From the NCBI GenBank assembly GCA_050331395.1, contig JBHJGX010000008.1, forward strand, positions 26,568-90,567: a stretch of 64,000 nt of DNA, given 5' to 3'. The notes beneath the pieces were generated by a model. That model was not told the origin of the DNA and did no database searches. It saw only the letters and a list, made by a program, of their open reading frames with translations. The position numbers and the translations under genes were made by a program. The stretch comes from Thermohalobaculum sp050331395. Lineage in GTDB: Bacteria; Pseudomonadota; Alphaproteobacteria; Rhodobacterales; Rhodobacteraceae. Within the stretch, counting starts at the first letter, position 1. Each line of letters opens with the position of its first letter. Of this stretch, positions 51,071 to 59,845 are shown piece after piece.

Positions 51071-52377
51071 GCTGCCTCTCCAAGACCGCCGGCCAGCATT
51101 TCGCGCGCGAGGCTGCTTAGGCCGTCGACGCGGAGGCGGACGTTCAGCCCGTCCGTGCCGATGTCGACACGCTCGACCAGCAGCGCCACGATGCGTGCCT
51201 GTTCGGCGGGGAAGAGCTCGTCCCACAGAGGATCGAGCTGTTGCAGGGCGGTGCGGGCATCGGCCTCGGTGACATCTGTGGCCTGGCTGCGCGCCGCCTT
51301 CCACGTCCCCGCCACGATCTCCGGCTGGCGAAACACGACGCGGAACTGGTCTATTACGGCCGCTTCGATCTCGCCCGCAGGTACGCGTCCGACCGGGCAG
51401 GATCCGGCGCCATGCTTCAACACCGTCTGGCTGACGTAGTAGCGGTAGAGACGATCCCCCTTCCGAGTATGCGTCGGGGAGAAGGCCGCGCCGTCGGGTC
51501 CAAAAAGGAGCCCCTTCAACAATGCGGGCGTCTCGGCGCGTGTTCGCATCGCCCGCTTGCGCGGGCTCTCCTGCAGGATGGCGTGGACGCGATCCCACGT
51601 CTCGCGGTCGATGATGGCGTCGTGCTCGCCGGGATAGCTGTCGCCCTTGTGGACCGCCTCGGCGATATAGGCGCGGTTGTTGAGCATTCGGTAGAGGTAC
51701 TTCTTGTCGATCCGGTTGCCGCGCGGCGTCCGGATGCCGCGTTTCGCGACCTCGCGCGCCAGTTCGGTGCAAGACCCGATCTCGAGGAAGCGGGCGAAAA
51801 TCCAGCGGACATGCTCGGCGGCTTCGTCGTCTATGACCAGCTTCCTGTTCTCGACGCGGTAGCCGTAGGGCGGGACGCCTCCCATCCACATCCCCTTCTT
51901 CCTGCTGGCGGCGACCTTGTCGCGGATGCGCTCGGCGGTCACCTCGCGCTCGAACTGCGCGAAGGACAGCAGGATGTTCAGCGTTAGCCGGCCCATGGAC
52001 GTGGTCGTGTTGAAGCTCTGCGTGACGGACACGAAGGTCACGCCGTTCCGGTCGAACACCTCCACCAGCTTGGCGAAGTCTGCGAGCGAGCGGCTGAGGC
52101 GGTCGATCTTGTAGACCACGACCACGTCGACCAACCCGTCCTCGATGTCCTCCAGCAGCCGCTGCAGGCCGGGGCGCTCCAGCGTGCCGCCGGAGATGCC
52201 GCCGTCGTCATATTGATCGCGGACCAATACCCAGCCTTCGGAGCGCTGGCTGGCGATGTAGGCCTCGCAGGCCTCGCGCTGGGCATGCAGGCTGTTGAAC
52301 TCCTGCTCCAGCCCTTCCTCGGAGGACTTGCGGGTGTAGATCGCGCAACGCTGTTTCCGGACGATCGGCTTCGTCAT
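51067..52377 (-). CDS. Large serine recombinase (resolvase/integrase family)
   Basis: A 436-residue recombinase. The resolvase domain opens AIYTRKSSEEGLEQEFNSL with catalytic Ser18 and has YDDGGISGGTLERPGLQRLL and VYKIDRLSRSL. A recombinase domain follows (about 150-260, GVPPYGYRVE), then a zinc-ribbon/coiled-coil tail. It uses a covalent phosphoserine to join att sites. ATGA overlaps tie it to the genes before and after. Its own att sites are not recognised here. Confidence 0.93.
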   Translation of the reverse strand: MTKPIVRKQRCAIYTRKSSEEGLEQEFNSLHAQREACEAYIASQRSEGWVLVRDQYDDGGISGGTLERPGLQRLLEDIEDGLVDVVVVYKIDRLSRSLADFAKLVEVFDRNGVTFVSVTQSFNTTTSMGRLTLNILLSFAQFEREVTAERIRDKVAASRKKGMWMGGVPPYGYRVENRKLVIDDEAAEHVRWIFARFLEIGSCTELAREVAKRGIRTPRGNRIDKKYLYRMLNNRAYIAEAVHKGDSYPGEHDAIIDRETWDRVHAILQESPRKRAMRTRAETPALLKGLLFGPDGAAFSPTHTRKGDRLYRYYVSQTVLKHGAGSCPVGRVPAGEIEAAVIDQFRVVFRQPEIVAGTWKAARSQATDVTEADARTALQQLDPLWDELFPAEQARIVALLVERVDIGTDGLNVRLRVDGLSSLAREMLAGGLGEAA

Positions 52378-52826
52378 TTCCGCGCCCTCCGGCTGCGCAA
52401 CCCGAAGAAGACCCAGCCATTCCAGCGCGTCCCGGTGATCGCGCGGGCGATGGCGGAGAGCGACTTGTACGGCCGCCCCTGCCATTCGAACCCGTCCGTC
52501 GTCACGGTGACGACGTGCTCGACGCCCTGCCATTCGCGGATCAGCCGCGTGCCGGCGATGGGCATGGTGTCCGCGCGGACGCGGCTCTTCTTGCGGTCGC
52601 CACCATCCAGTTCTTCGCCCAGCCGCTCAAGCCGCCGGATCGTCTCCGGCTTCAGCCCGCCATAAGTCAATTCCTGGATTCGGTAGGCCAGCCGGCTCTC
52701 CAGGTAGCGTCGGTTGAAGGGCGGCGGTTCGCGGTCGAACAACTCGCGCCATTGCGCCTTCAGCTCGGGCGTCGTCGCGCTCTTCAGCGCGGCCAGGCGC
52801 GCGGGGATGGGATCGTGGGTCGTCAT
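52374..52826 (-). CDS. DUF2924-family protein
   Basis: A 150-residue basic protein: PARLAALKSATTPELKAQWRELFDREPPPFNRRYLESRLAYRIQEL is the DUF2924 signature, found almost only beside serine recombinases in alphaproteobacterial mobile elements. It may be a DNA-binding helper or directionality factor. GGAGAA ribosome site at the ATG 52826. Overlaps its neighbours by ATGA on both sides. Confidence 0.9.
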   Translation of the reverse strand: MTTHDPIPARLAALKSATTPELKAQWRELFDREPPPFNRRYLESRLAYRIQELTYGGLKPETIRRLERLGEELDGGDRKKSRVRADTMPIAGTRLIREWQGVEHVVTVTTDGFEWQGRPYKSLSAIARAITGTRWNGWVFFGLRSRRARK

Positions 52827-53026
52827 GCGGTTCTCCGGTGAGTTGGAGTTGCATGACGGCATGCGCTCGCCCGAGAGTGTAGGCGAATTTCTCCAGTATC
52901 GTCAGAAGCTTCGCCCCGCTCGTGCAGCTTCAGCCGGACCAGCCCGAGCGCCAGCAGGCCGCACAGCTCGGCGCGGCGTTCGGCAACTGTCATAATGCCT
53001 GGCGGCAAGGGATTGGGGCGTTTCAT
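52823..53026 (-). CDS. Small basic protein, first gene of the recombinase module
   Basis: A 67-residue protein opening MKRPNPLPPG, then VAERRAELCGLLALGLVRLKL and a tail ending CRHATPTHRRTA. It resembles small proteins I know upstream of DUF2924 in related elements. It overlaps DUF2924 by ATGA. Role unknown. The longer open frame upstream of 53026 shows no coding signs. Confidence 0.7.
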   Translation of the reverse strand: MKRPNPLPPGIMTVAERRAELCGLLALGLVRLKLHERGEASDDTGEIRLHSRASACRHATPTHRRTA

Positions 53027-53420
53027 GTTGAGCGGAGCCAGTATCGGTTGTGATGCTATCGATAAAAAGCCACCCGGCTGCTTCGAACGGGACATCCCCC
53101 AATGCGGTGTCTTCGAGCGTGGCGAGATCAAGCACATCAAGACTTGCCGATCACGGATTTGCGGATGATGATCGGGTGTTGAACAACCAACGCCATGAGG
53201 CGTTCGACACAGGTTCATCGTGCATGCAGAGCGGACCGATTCCCCAACCGAGCCGAAAGCGATCGACGATACTCGGCCTGACCGGCGTTGGTCGAAGATG
53301 GCGGATTTGCGCAAGACCGATGGCGTCTTCATCGACCGCAGTGGGCTCGCGAGCGGATAGGTCAAAACATGGTTAACCAGCGACGGATGCCAAAACAATT
53401 TTGAGATTCAAGAGGCTGAG
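53027..53420. other. Divergent intergenic region, no gene seen
   Basis: 394 bp between the recombinase module (leftward) and the orphan 733-residue gene (rightward). Frames on both strands are short and unlike known proteins; one minus-strand frame (GTG start at 53135, VLDLATLEDTALGD and on) looks more protein-like than chance but runs out of frame into the small basic gene. Probably holds two divergent promoters. Confidence 0.45.
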
Positions 53421-55622
53421 ATGGCGCGCGCACCGGCGAAGACTTGCCCCAACCTTTCTAGACTATTTGACGAAGCGGAGCCGACACTTCTGGCCGCGTT
53501 TCTAAGCCGCAAAATATTTGAGAAATTTGGCTGGCTCCAGCGCTATCGTTTTGATCCCGAGCACCCGGACGGCCCCTCATCTGCCCGCGCAATGTTACGC
53601 AATGAAAAGAAGAACCAGCTCAGGCCGCTTGAAGATGAGGCAGCTCGGATCGTCACTCTCGCGAGAGATCAAGGTGCCTACGTCCTCGACGGGCTCGCAG
53701 GGACCAAGCTGGAGCCAGATGGCTTTAGGGCGTTTCGCAATCAGCGGGACAAGCTCGCGCGAAGCCTGTGGGCATTTATCAACGAGAATGGCTTGTTCGA
53801 AGCGGCGCAGAACAGCCTGCACCTGCGTCTCTACCGGCGCTACGACAAGCATTATCAGACCTTCATGGCCGATCCTTTGGTCGACGGGGGCCCCGACGCT
53901 TGCAACGCTTTGCTCGACGAGCTTCTGGTTGATCTCAACAAGCGGCTCGATCGCGGCGACGGCTACAGCATCGACAAGTTCCACATCCCCGAGGACGGCG
54001 ATGAACCGGCGGCGGAGATGTACCTGCTGTTCCACCCCGATCGCCCCACGAGCGTTCGGGAGATTGATGACGATGGCAATCGTTCGAGCATCTATTTTCG
54101 GCCGCCTGGTGAGGCGATGATCGTTTACACGCCATCGATTGGTCGTGTGCATGTCCGCGCTGGCAACCGACAGCTTCGGCACACCATCGCGGAACGCTTC
54201 ATCGAGACGGCTCTCGAGCAAACCTATTCAAATCAGCCCGTCGACTTTCAGGCCTACGAGATTTCGCAGTTTCTGAAAGGGTTCGACCTGGAGACGCCGG
54301 ACTTCGACGACGTGGTGATCGACCGTGCCCAGGTGATCCGCGCTGACATCAGCATCGGCAGTCTCGCCACCCGTTTGTCGCTCTCCACCACGATCGATCA
54401 GGACATCTCCGAGATCATCGACAGCCAGCCGGGTCTTCCAAAGACCTTTGCGCGAGCGGTTGCAATTCGTTTCATCGAGATAGCGGTGCGCTATCGCCGC
54501 GCTGGAAGAGACCAGCCGCAAACCCTCGACTTTACCCTCACCGACCGAAACACAAGCAGCCTTCACAGCCTTGACGACCCCTTTGAACGAGTGCTTGGGC
54601 ATCGTCTGCTCCGTCATTGGAATATTCTCCGTGACGGCCGCGCACCAGGCGACAAAGAGAGCGTGGCCGTGATGCCCGCCTTGTTGGCGATTTGGGACAA
54701 TGGGGCCGACAAGGTCCCCGGGGCGTGGCTCCAGGCTCGAGGTGTCAATCCGGACATTCTCGTCGAATTGGGTTTTCTCGTGCCTGCCGGATGGCAAGGC
54801 GACGATCTGATCGACGAGGAAGATGAGGTCGGACCGGTCGCAGCCGAAGTGGTGGTTCGGGTCGATGAGGGAGATGCGGAGGACGGTCACCGAAAGGTGG
54901 CCGATCTCCAGGTCACCGAGGGACACGCCACGCCGGGCAACCCAGATCTCTATCGGCTGTTTCGGGTGCGCGAGGGCTGGGTTGCGCAGCACTTGCAAGA
55001 ACGTCTCAGCCAAGTGCTCGATGCACCCGCCGTCGAGGAGCTGACGGATCACCTCCTCTCCCTCGGAATGCTCGAAGTCGATGGGAGGGACGTTCCGGTC
55101 TACCTCGCGCGCGGTCTCGACCGGGAGAAGGTCCGGTCGGCCGTCGATGGGGACCTTCGTGCGCGCCACAACCTCGGGATCGGACTGGTCTTGCAGGCCG
55201 GCACTGCGCCTGGGCCTTGCCTTGCTGCCAATGTTCTGACCCCGCTTGCGGATCAGATCGACGGCGATCAGCCGGAAATTGCGCTGGTTGCGGACAAGCT
55301 CCGGTCTGTCTTTCGCCGACATCGCATGCTTGCCCGTGGCGGTCAGTCTGTCGAACTCACCCGCGCTGGGGACAACATGGCAACTCTGTTCGTTCCGGGA
55401 AAAGGCACGATTGATATCAAAGGCGAAAACCGCATCGACGTCATCGAGCGGCTGGTCAATGCGCACAACGCCGGCCCGATGCCGATGGCAACAGCAGACC
55501 TGATCAGCGGGATCGCCGAAGACCAGTCACTGGCGAACATTTTCAAGCAGCCGCTCTGGCAAAAGCTGAGGGCCGACTTCCTGCGAAGCCCCGGAAAAGG
55601 GCAATGGGAGATTGCTTTCTGA
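53421..55622 (+). CDS. Unrecognised 733-residue cytoplasmic protein (orphan)
   Basis: I do not recognise a family. No signal peptide or membrane segments. Order: helical N-terminus (1-170, Arg/Asp-rich); a strand-rich middle (about 190-290, FRPPGEAMIVYTPSIGRVHVRAGNRQL); a helical part; an acidic linker (about 460-480, DEEDEVGP and VDEGDAED); and a C-terminal part ending LWQKLRADFLRSPGKGQWEIAF that could be winged-helix. No Walker, HNH, PD-(D/E)xK or TIR motif stands out. Stand-alone gene within the island, flanked by recombinase and replication modules; such positions often carry anti-phage genes. AGAGG ribosome site. Confidence 0.75.
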   Translation: MARAPAKTCPNLSRLFDEAEPTLLAAFLSRKIFEKFGWLQRYRFDPEHPDGPSSARAMLRNEKKNQLRPLEDEAARIVTLARDQGAYVLDGLAGTKLEPDGFRAFRNQRDKLARSLWAFINENGLFEAAQNSLHLRLYRRYDKHYQTFMADPLVDGGPDACNALLDELLVDLNKRLDRGDGYSIDKFHIPEDGDEPAAEMYLLFHPDRPTSVREIDDDGNRSSIYFRPPGEAMIVYTPSIGRVHVRAGNRQLRHTIAERFIETALEQTYSNQPVDFQAYEISQFLKGFDLETPDFDDVVIDRAQVIRADISIGSLATRLSLSTTIDQDISEIIDSQPGLPKTFARAVAIRFIEIAVRYRRAGRDQPQTLDFTLTDRNTSSLHSLDDPFERVLGHRLLRHWNILRDGRAPGDKESVAVMPALLAIWDNGADKVPGAWLQARGVNPDILVELGFLVPAGWQGDDLIDEEDEVGPVAAEVVVRVDEGDAEDGHRKVADLQVTEGHATPGNPDLYRLFRVREGWVAQHLQERLSQVLDAPAVEELTDHLLSLGMLEVDGRDVPVYLARGLDREKVRSAVDGDLRARHNLGIGLVLQAGTAPGPCLAANVLTPLADQIDGDQPEIALVADKLRSVFRRHRMLARGGQSVELTRAGDNMATLFVPGKGTIDIKGENRIDVIERLVNAHNAGPMPMATADLISGIAEDQSLANIFKQPLWQKLRADFLRSPGKGQWEIAF

Positions 55623-55627
55623 CGGCT

Positions 55628-55670
55628 GGCTCCGATCCGGCTCCGATTGGGGGTTCTGACTGGCTCCGAT
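55628..55670. repeat. Three direct copies of GGCTCCGAT
   Basis: Exact 9-bp copies start at 55628, 55639 and 55662, spaced 11 and 23 bp: one and two turns of the helix. They lie between the orphan gene and the Com-like gene and could be an operator or replication-linked iteron array. Confidence 0.5.
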
Positions 55671-55713
55671 TCCCTAGGGCAATCTTGGAGCTCCACATCA
55701 AAGGAGCACCCAG

Positions 55714-55959
55714 ATGCAGACACCCTTCCCCTCGCGCCAGGCGGCCTTTACGGGCCAGACGGGCGCCGCGACGACCAAGCCCACCTCCCACAACTCGGAA
55801 TGGCGCTGCACGCGCTGTGACAAGCTGCTCGGCGTTTGCCGGGATGTCCGGATGCACCTGCGCTTTTCGCAGGGTCACGAGTATCTCGTGGGTCTCCCGG
55901 TACAGGCCACCTGCCGGGGCTGCGGCACGCTGAACCAGGCGACCGCGCGCGCGCGCTGA
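55714..55959 (+). CDS. Com-like zinc-ribbon protein
   Basis: An 81-residue protein with a disordered N-terminus and a zinc ribbon: WRCTRCDKLLG (Cys32, Cys35) and ATCRGCGTLNQ (Cys67, Cys70). The spacing and KLL motif resemble phage Mu Com, a translational activator, and its relatives in alphaproteobacterial prophage elements. It may bind RNA or DNA. AAAGGAGC ribosome site. First gene of the rightward replication module. Confidence 0.75.
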   Translation: MQTPFPSRQAAFTGQTGAATTKPTSHNSEWRCTRCDKLLGVCRDVRMHLRFSQGHEYLVGLPVQATCRGCGTLNQATARAR

Positions 55960-56058
55960 CGCGCACCTCCACCCAACCCCCTCAAATCCCAGAGACGCGC
56001 GACGTCCTGATCTGGCCACGATAAGGCGCCGGACGCCTGGCCGAGAGGCAGGCATCCC

Positions 56059-56781
56059 GTGTCCACCACATGGCTCAAAATCCGCGAGAACCTTTTGCAT
56101 AAATCTTCGAGACTTCCCTTTCAGCGCGCCTTCGATGCCATCCGGCACGACCAAGCCGCGCTTACCCCGTTTCGGGATCCGGCGGCTCTGCTGGACAGTC
56201 TTCAGGCGAAGACCGGTGATCCGATCCGGAAAAACGAAGCCCTCCAGGCGCTAGTCAGGGCGGCGCAGGGCGCCGGGCCCGCGTCCGACTGCGCGCTGAC
56301 ATTGCTGTTACTGGCGCTCTGGCCCGGCCTCGACGCCATCCGGCGCCGGTCGTGTTTGCGGAAGTTCGGTGCCGCAGACGAAATCGCGTCCGATGTTCTG
56401 GCGCGCACCACCGAGGTGGTCCGCGGGCTCGACCTCGGCCGCGTCAACCGGATCGCAGCCACGGTCCTGAAGAACATCGAGCGCGACATGATGCGGGCGC
56501 AACAGCGTCATTGGGCGGAGGCTGCGTCCACCGCCAAGCTCGATCGGAGGGCGATCCGGACGCTTGTCTCTCCGCCCGAACACGCCCCGGCTCACGCGCG
56601 GCTCGTCGGCGAGATGCATCGGGTGATCGGTCACGACACGGCCCTGGTCAACCGCGTCGCTCTGGAGGGCTTCTCACAGGTGGAAGCCGCAGGCGCGCTC
56701 GGTCTGACCGAGGCCGCCGCCCGCAAGCGCTACCAGCGCGCCACCCGCATGCTCCGCGAGCGTATTACCGAAATTGTCTGA
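56059..56781 (+). CDS. Sigma-70-like regulator of a mobile element
   Basis: A 240-residue protein starting GTG. The C-terminal part (about 185-235) has the region-4 HTH: LVNRVALEGFSQVEAAGALGLTEAAARKRYQRATRML. The central helical part (about 100-165) may be a region-2 relative, but promoter-melting residues are not obvious. Likely a phage- or element-type sigma or late regulator rather than a house-keeping ECF. A GAGAGGCAGG-like ribosome site precedes the GTG. Confidence 0.7.
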   Translation: MSTTWLKIRENLLHKSSRLPFQRAFDAIRHDQAALTPFRDPAALLDSLQAKTGDPIRKNEALQALVRAAQGAGPASDCALTLLLLALWPGLDAIRRRSCLRKFGAADEIASDVLARTTEVVRGLDLGRVNRIAATVLKNIERDMMRAQQRHWAEAASTAKLDRRAIRTLVSPPEHAPAHARLVGEMHRVIGHDTALVNRVALEGFSQVEAAGALGLTEAAARKRYQRATRMLRERITEIV

Positions 56782-56867
56782 CCCGATGTCCCGATCCGGC
56801 GCGCCGAGCGGCTTTTTACAAGTGATCGGCAAGCTGATCTGCCGAGACACGCAGTTGAGGATTTAGC

Positions 56868-57104
56868 ATGCAGTACGCACAGATACCCCCCACTACGGAA
56901 CTGTTCAGGATACCGGGCCTCTTTCGGCGCTGGGAATTGCCAGACGTGCTCAGGGCGGAGCAGGATTACCGGATCGAAGAGGCCGGCCTCCATGAGGATG
57001 GGACGCTCCTCCTCGCCCCATACTCCAGGCCGACCGACACTGCCTCAGAGGAGTTGGAGCCCCTGCGGGAGGTCGACTGTCGGCCCCAGGGAGGCCCGGT
57101 GTGA
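56868..57104 (+). CDS. Small uncharacterised protein before the Sak4-type gene
   Basis: A 78-residue acidic protein (MQYAQIPPTTELFRIPGLFRR at the start). No family recognised. GAGGA is close to the ATG. Its stop overlaps the next gene by GTGA, so they are coupled. It could be an adaptor or anti-repressor; that is only a guess. Confidence 0.6.
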   Translation: MQYAQIPPTTELFRIPGLFRRWELPDVLRAEQDYRIEEAGLHEDGTLLLAPYSRPTDTASEELEPLREVDCRPQGGPV

Positions 57105-57961
57105 GCCTCCGGATCATCAGCGCCGAGGAGCGCCTCTCGGCCGCCGAAACCAAGAGCTCGATCGCCGTCTTCGGCCCGAGCGGCGTCGGCAAAACCTCGC
57201 TCTTGAGGACATTGCCGGCGGAGGAGACCGTCTGCCTCGACCTCGAGGCCGGGCTCAAATCGGTCCAGGACTGGCGCGGCGACAGTCTGCCGATCCGCCG
57301 CTTCCCCGACGCCGTGGACATCGCCTGCCTGATCGGCGGGGCGAACCCGGCGGCTGAGCCCGACGCGCATTTCTCGGAGGCGCATCATAAACACCTCCGC
57401 AAGCTCCATCCGGAACTTGCCGCGCGGCTCGACGCCAAGCGCATCGTGTTCGTCGACAGCATCACCGACCTGACCCGGCAGGCGATGGCCTGGGCGCAAA
57501 CCCGCCCTGAGGCGATCTCGGAACGAACCGGAAAGCCGGACACCCGCGGCGCCTACGGGCTTCTCGCCCGCGAGGTGATCGGGCTCCTGAAGCACCTCCA
57601 GCATGCGCCCGGCCGCACCGTGATCTTCGTTGGCATCCTCGAGCGGATCGCCGACGAGATGGGCCGGACAATCTGGCAGCCGCAGATGGAGGGCGGCAAG
57701 GCCGCGCGCGAGCTGCCCGGCATTGTCGACGAGGTGCTGACCCTCGCCCTCTTCGGTCCCGAGCCCGACGCCGATGCTCATTCGGGCGGCGCGACCGCCT
57801 GGCGCCACGACCCCGAGAAGGGCGAGACGCGCCGCCTCGTCTGCCGCTCCGGCAATCCGTGGGGCCTGCCCGCGAAGGACCGCTCGGGGCGCCTCGACCT
57901 GACAGAACCGCCGGACCTCGGCGCGCTCCTCTCCAAAATCAACCAAGCCCCGAAAGGATGA
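57101..57961 (+). CDS. Sak4-type RecA-fold ATPase (phage recombinase-like)
   Basis: A 286-residue P-loop protein: FGPSGVGKTSLLRTL (Lys31) and, later, RIVFVDSITDLTRQAMAWA and GRTVIFVGILERI. This is the AAA_24/Sak4 pattern found in phage single-strand annealing/recombination modules, where the RecA core lacks the DNA-binding N-terminal part. Sak4 proteins work with an SSB-like partner, and a DUF669-like gene follows. GTG start overlapping the preceding stop. Confidence 0.75.
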   Translation: MSLRIISAEERLSAAETKSSIAVFGPSGVGKTSLLRTLPAEETVCLDLEAGLKSVQDWRGDSLPIRRFPDAVDIACLIGGANPAAEPDAHFSEAHHKHLRKLHPELAARLDAKRIVFVDSITDLTRQAMAWAQTRPEAISERTGKPDTRGAYGLLAREVIGLLKHLQHAPGRTVIFVGILERIADEMGRTIWQPQMEGGKAARELPGIVDEVLTLALFGPEPDADAHSGGATAWRHDPEKGETRRLVCRSGNPWGLPAKDRSGRLDLTEPPDLGALLSKINQAPKG

Positions 57962-57966
57962 ACGAG

Positions 57967-58671
57967 ATGAAATTCGACTTGAACGATGCGGCGCCGCAGC
58001 CGTCCGGCGACCTGATCCCCGACGGCACCTTCGCCAAGGTGACCATGTCCATCCGCAAGGGCGGCCGGGACGGGGCGAGCGAGGTGGATCGCGGGCTCCT
58101 CAAGCCCTCGAACCAGCCCGGCAGCGACGTGCTGATGCTCGACGCCGAGTTCACGGTGGCCGAGGGGCCGCATGCCCGGCGCAAGTTCTGGCAGAACTTC
58201 ACCGTGCAGGGCGGCAAGCTCAACGAACAGGGCCAGTCGATCGGCTGGAAGATCTCGAAGTCGACCTTCCGCGCCATGATCGACAGCGCGCTCGGGATCA
58301 ATCCCGAGGACATGAGCGAGGCGGCCAAGGCCAAGCGCGTGCTGCGCGGGCTCGCCGATCTCGACGGGATCACCTTCGTCGCGAAGATCCAGATCGAGCC
58401 GAGCCGCAACCCGGCCTACAAGGACGCCAACAAGCTCGACCATGTCGTGCTGCCCACCGCGCCCGAGTGGCGACAGGTGATGGCCGGCGAGACGGTGCCG
58501 GTGCAGCCCTCGCACAAGCCCCGTCCCGCTACCGCGCCTGCGCAGCCCGCAACCCCCGAATGGGGCCAGTCACAGCCCGCCGCCGCGCCGGCTGCGCCTG
58601 CGTGGTCGTCGCCCGCCGCTCAGCCCGCCGCGCCGAAGCCTGCGGGCGGCCCGGCCTGGCTCAACCCGTGA
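57967..58671 (+). CDS. DUF669-like single-strand-binding/recombination partner protein
   Basis: A 234-residue protein. Residues about 1-165 have the DUF669 pattern (KVTMSIRKGGRDG, LMLDAEFTVAEGPHARRKFWQNF, and AKIQIEP). The rest is a Pro/Ala-rich flexible tail with QPAAAPAAPAW repeats, ending GGPAWLNP, similar in style to SSB tails. Likely the ssDNA-binding partner of the Sak4-type protein. Two ATGs (57958 and 57967); AAGGA is best spaced for 57967, though the earlier one overlaps the upstream stop. Confidence 0.72.
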   Translation: MKFDLNDAAPQPSGDLIPDGTFAKVTMSIRKGGRDGASEVDRGLLKPSNQPGSDVLMLDAEFTVAEGPHARRKFWQNFTVQGGKLNEQGQSIGWKISKSTFRAMIDSALGINPEDMSEAAKAKRVLRGLADLDGITFVAKIQIEPSRNPAYKDANKLDHVVLPTAPEWRQVMAGETVPVQPSHKPRPATAPAQPATPEWGQSQPAAAPAAPAWSSPAAQPAAPKPAGGPAWLNP

Positions 58672-58805
58672 GCCCCGGCGAATGGCACGCCCGCATCAGC
58701 GTGGGTGCCGGCCCCGCGATCGAGCGCCGGCTCGCAGCGGGGCCGGGATCAGCGACCTTTGGCCAACCGCAAATGGGATCGGCCAACGCCCGGAGGAACC
58801 ACGGC

Positions 58806-59006
58806 ATGATCGACAAGACCGACATGGAAACCCGCGCGATCCGCGAGGCGCGCTGCGAGCTGGCCGAGGCGCTGACGGAGATGGGGCTGATGGAGCCCTT
58901 CTTCGACCGGCCGGCCGAGGACATCGACCGCCTGATCGAGGCCTGCGTCGACGGATTTCAGGCGTCCATGCAGCGCCAGTCCGACGCCGGCGAAATTCCA
59001 TTTTGA
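58806..59006 (+). CDS. Small acidic protein of the replication module
   Basis: A 66-residue acidic helical protein, MIDKTDMETRAIREARCEL at the start. GGAGGAA is 9 bases before the ATG at 58806. A GTG at 58668, overlapping the DUF669-like stop by GTGA, would add 46 residues (SPGEWHARISVGAGPAIERR and on), so the true start is not certain. No family recognised; similar small genes sit between phage recombinase and nuclease genes. Confidence 0.6.
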   Translation: MIDKTDMETRAIREARCELAEALTEMGLMEPFFDRPAEDIDRLIEACVDGFQASMQRQSDAGEIPF

Positions 59007-59017
59007 GCGGGGCGCGG

Positions 59018-59845
59018 ATGCTGGTCGATCTCAACCACCGCTCGGGCTTCGTCTATGGCCGCGCCGCGGACGCGCTCCCGCCGCTCGGCGCCCGGATCAA
59101 CACGCTGCTCGACGACGCCCTCGTGGCCGAGCGCGCCGGCCAGCGGCCCCGCGACTATCTCGGCGCCAGCCGGATTGGCGAACCCTGCGCGCGCCGCCTG
59201 GTCTACGAGGTGACCCACACCCCGCCAGATCCCGGCAAGGAGCTCGAAGGGCGCAGCCTGCGCATCTTCGCCGCCGGCCATGTCTTCGAGGATCTCGCCA
59301 TCCGCTGGCTGCGGCTGGCCGGGTTCGACCTGCGCACCCAGACCCGCGAGGGCGGCCAGTTCGGCTTCGAGACCGCGGGCGGCCGGATCCGCGGCCATGT
59401 CGACGGCGTGATCGTCACGGGCCCCGAGGTGGGGCTCGCCTGGCCGGCGCTCTGGGAGCACAAGGCGCTGAAGGCCTCCTCCTGGTCGGACACGGCGAAG
59501 AAGGGCGTCCGGCTTTCCAAACCCGTCTATTTCGGGCAGATGCAGATCTACATGGCCTATGTGGGCTTGCGGGATGCGCTCTTCACCGCGCTGAACAAGG
59601 ACAGCTGCGAACTCTACCACGAGCACGTCCCCTTCGAGCCGGCGACTGCGCAGGAGCTCTCGGACAAAGCCGTCGCCGTGCTGCGGGCCGTGGATACGGG
59701 CGAGTTGCTGCCGCGGATCGCCACGCGCCCCGATTTCTATCTCTGCCGGTTCTGCCCGTTCTCGGCACGCTGCTGGGGTGAGCCGCGTCTCGGAAACGCT
59801 CCGGTGGAGCGTTTCAGCGGCGAACGGCCGGAGGCCAGGACATGA
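59018..59845 (+). CDS. Cas4-like Fe-S cluster PD-(D/E)xK nuclease
   Basis: A 275-residue protein. The nuclease core holds GHVDG (Asp129) and LWEHKAL (Glu147, Lys149). A [4Fe-4S] site is formed by Cys57 (GEPCARR) and C-terminal Cys243, Cys246 and Cys252 (YLCRFCPFSARC). These are the hallmarks of Cas4/AddB-type exonucleases, here as in phage recombination modules and not with any CRISPR array. Start ATG 59018; a TTG at 59003 overlapping the previous stop is possible. Overlaps the helicase start by ATGA. Confidence 0.9.
   Translation: MLVDLNHRSGFVYGRAADALPPLGARINTLLDDALVAERAGQRPRDYLGASRIGEPCARRLVYEVTHTPPDPGKELEGRSLRIFAAGHVFEDLAIRWLRLAGFDLRTQTREGGQFGFETAGGRIRGHVDGVIVTGPEVGLAWPALWEHKALKASSWSDTAKKGVRLSKPVYFGQMQIYMAYVGLRDALFTALNKDSCELYHEHVPFEPATAQELSDKAVAVLRAVDTGELLPRIATRPDFYLCRFCPFSARCWGEPRLGNAPVERFSGERPEART

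Noticed and set aside
52902..53135. Minus-strand frame with VLDLATLEDTALGD and AAGWLFIDS
   Set aside because: The first half looks protein-like, but it runs out of frame through the small basic gene and has no homologue I recognise; possibly a gene remnant, not supported enough.
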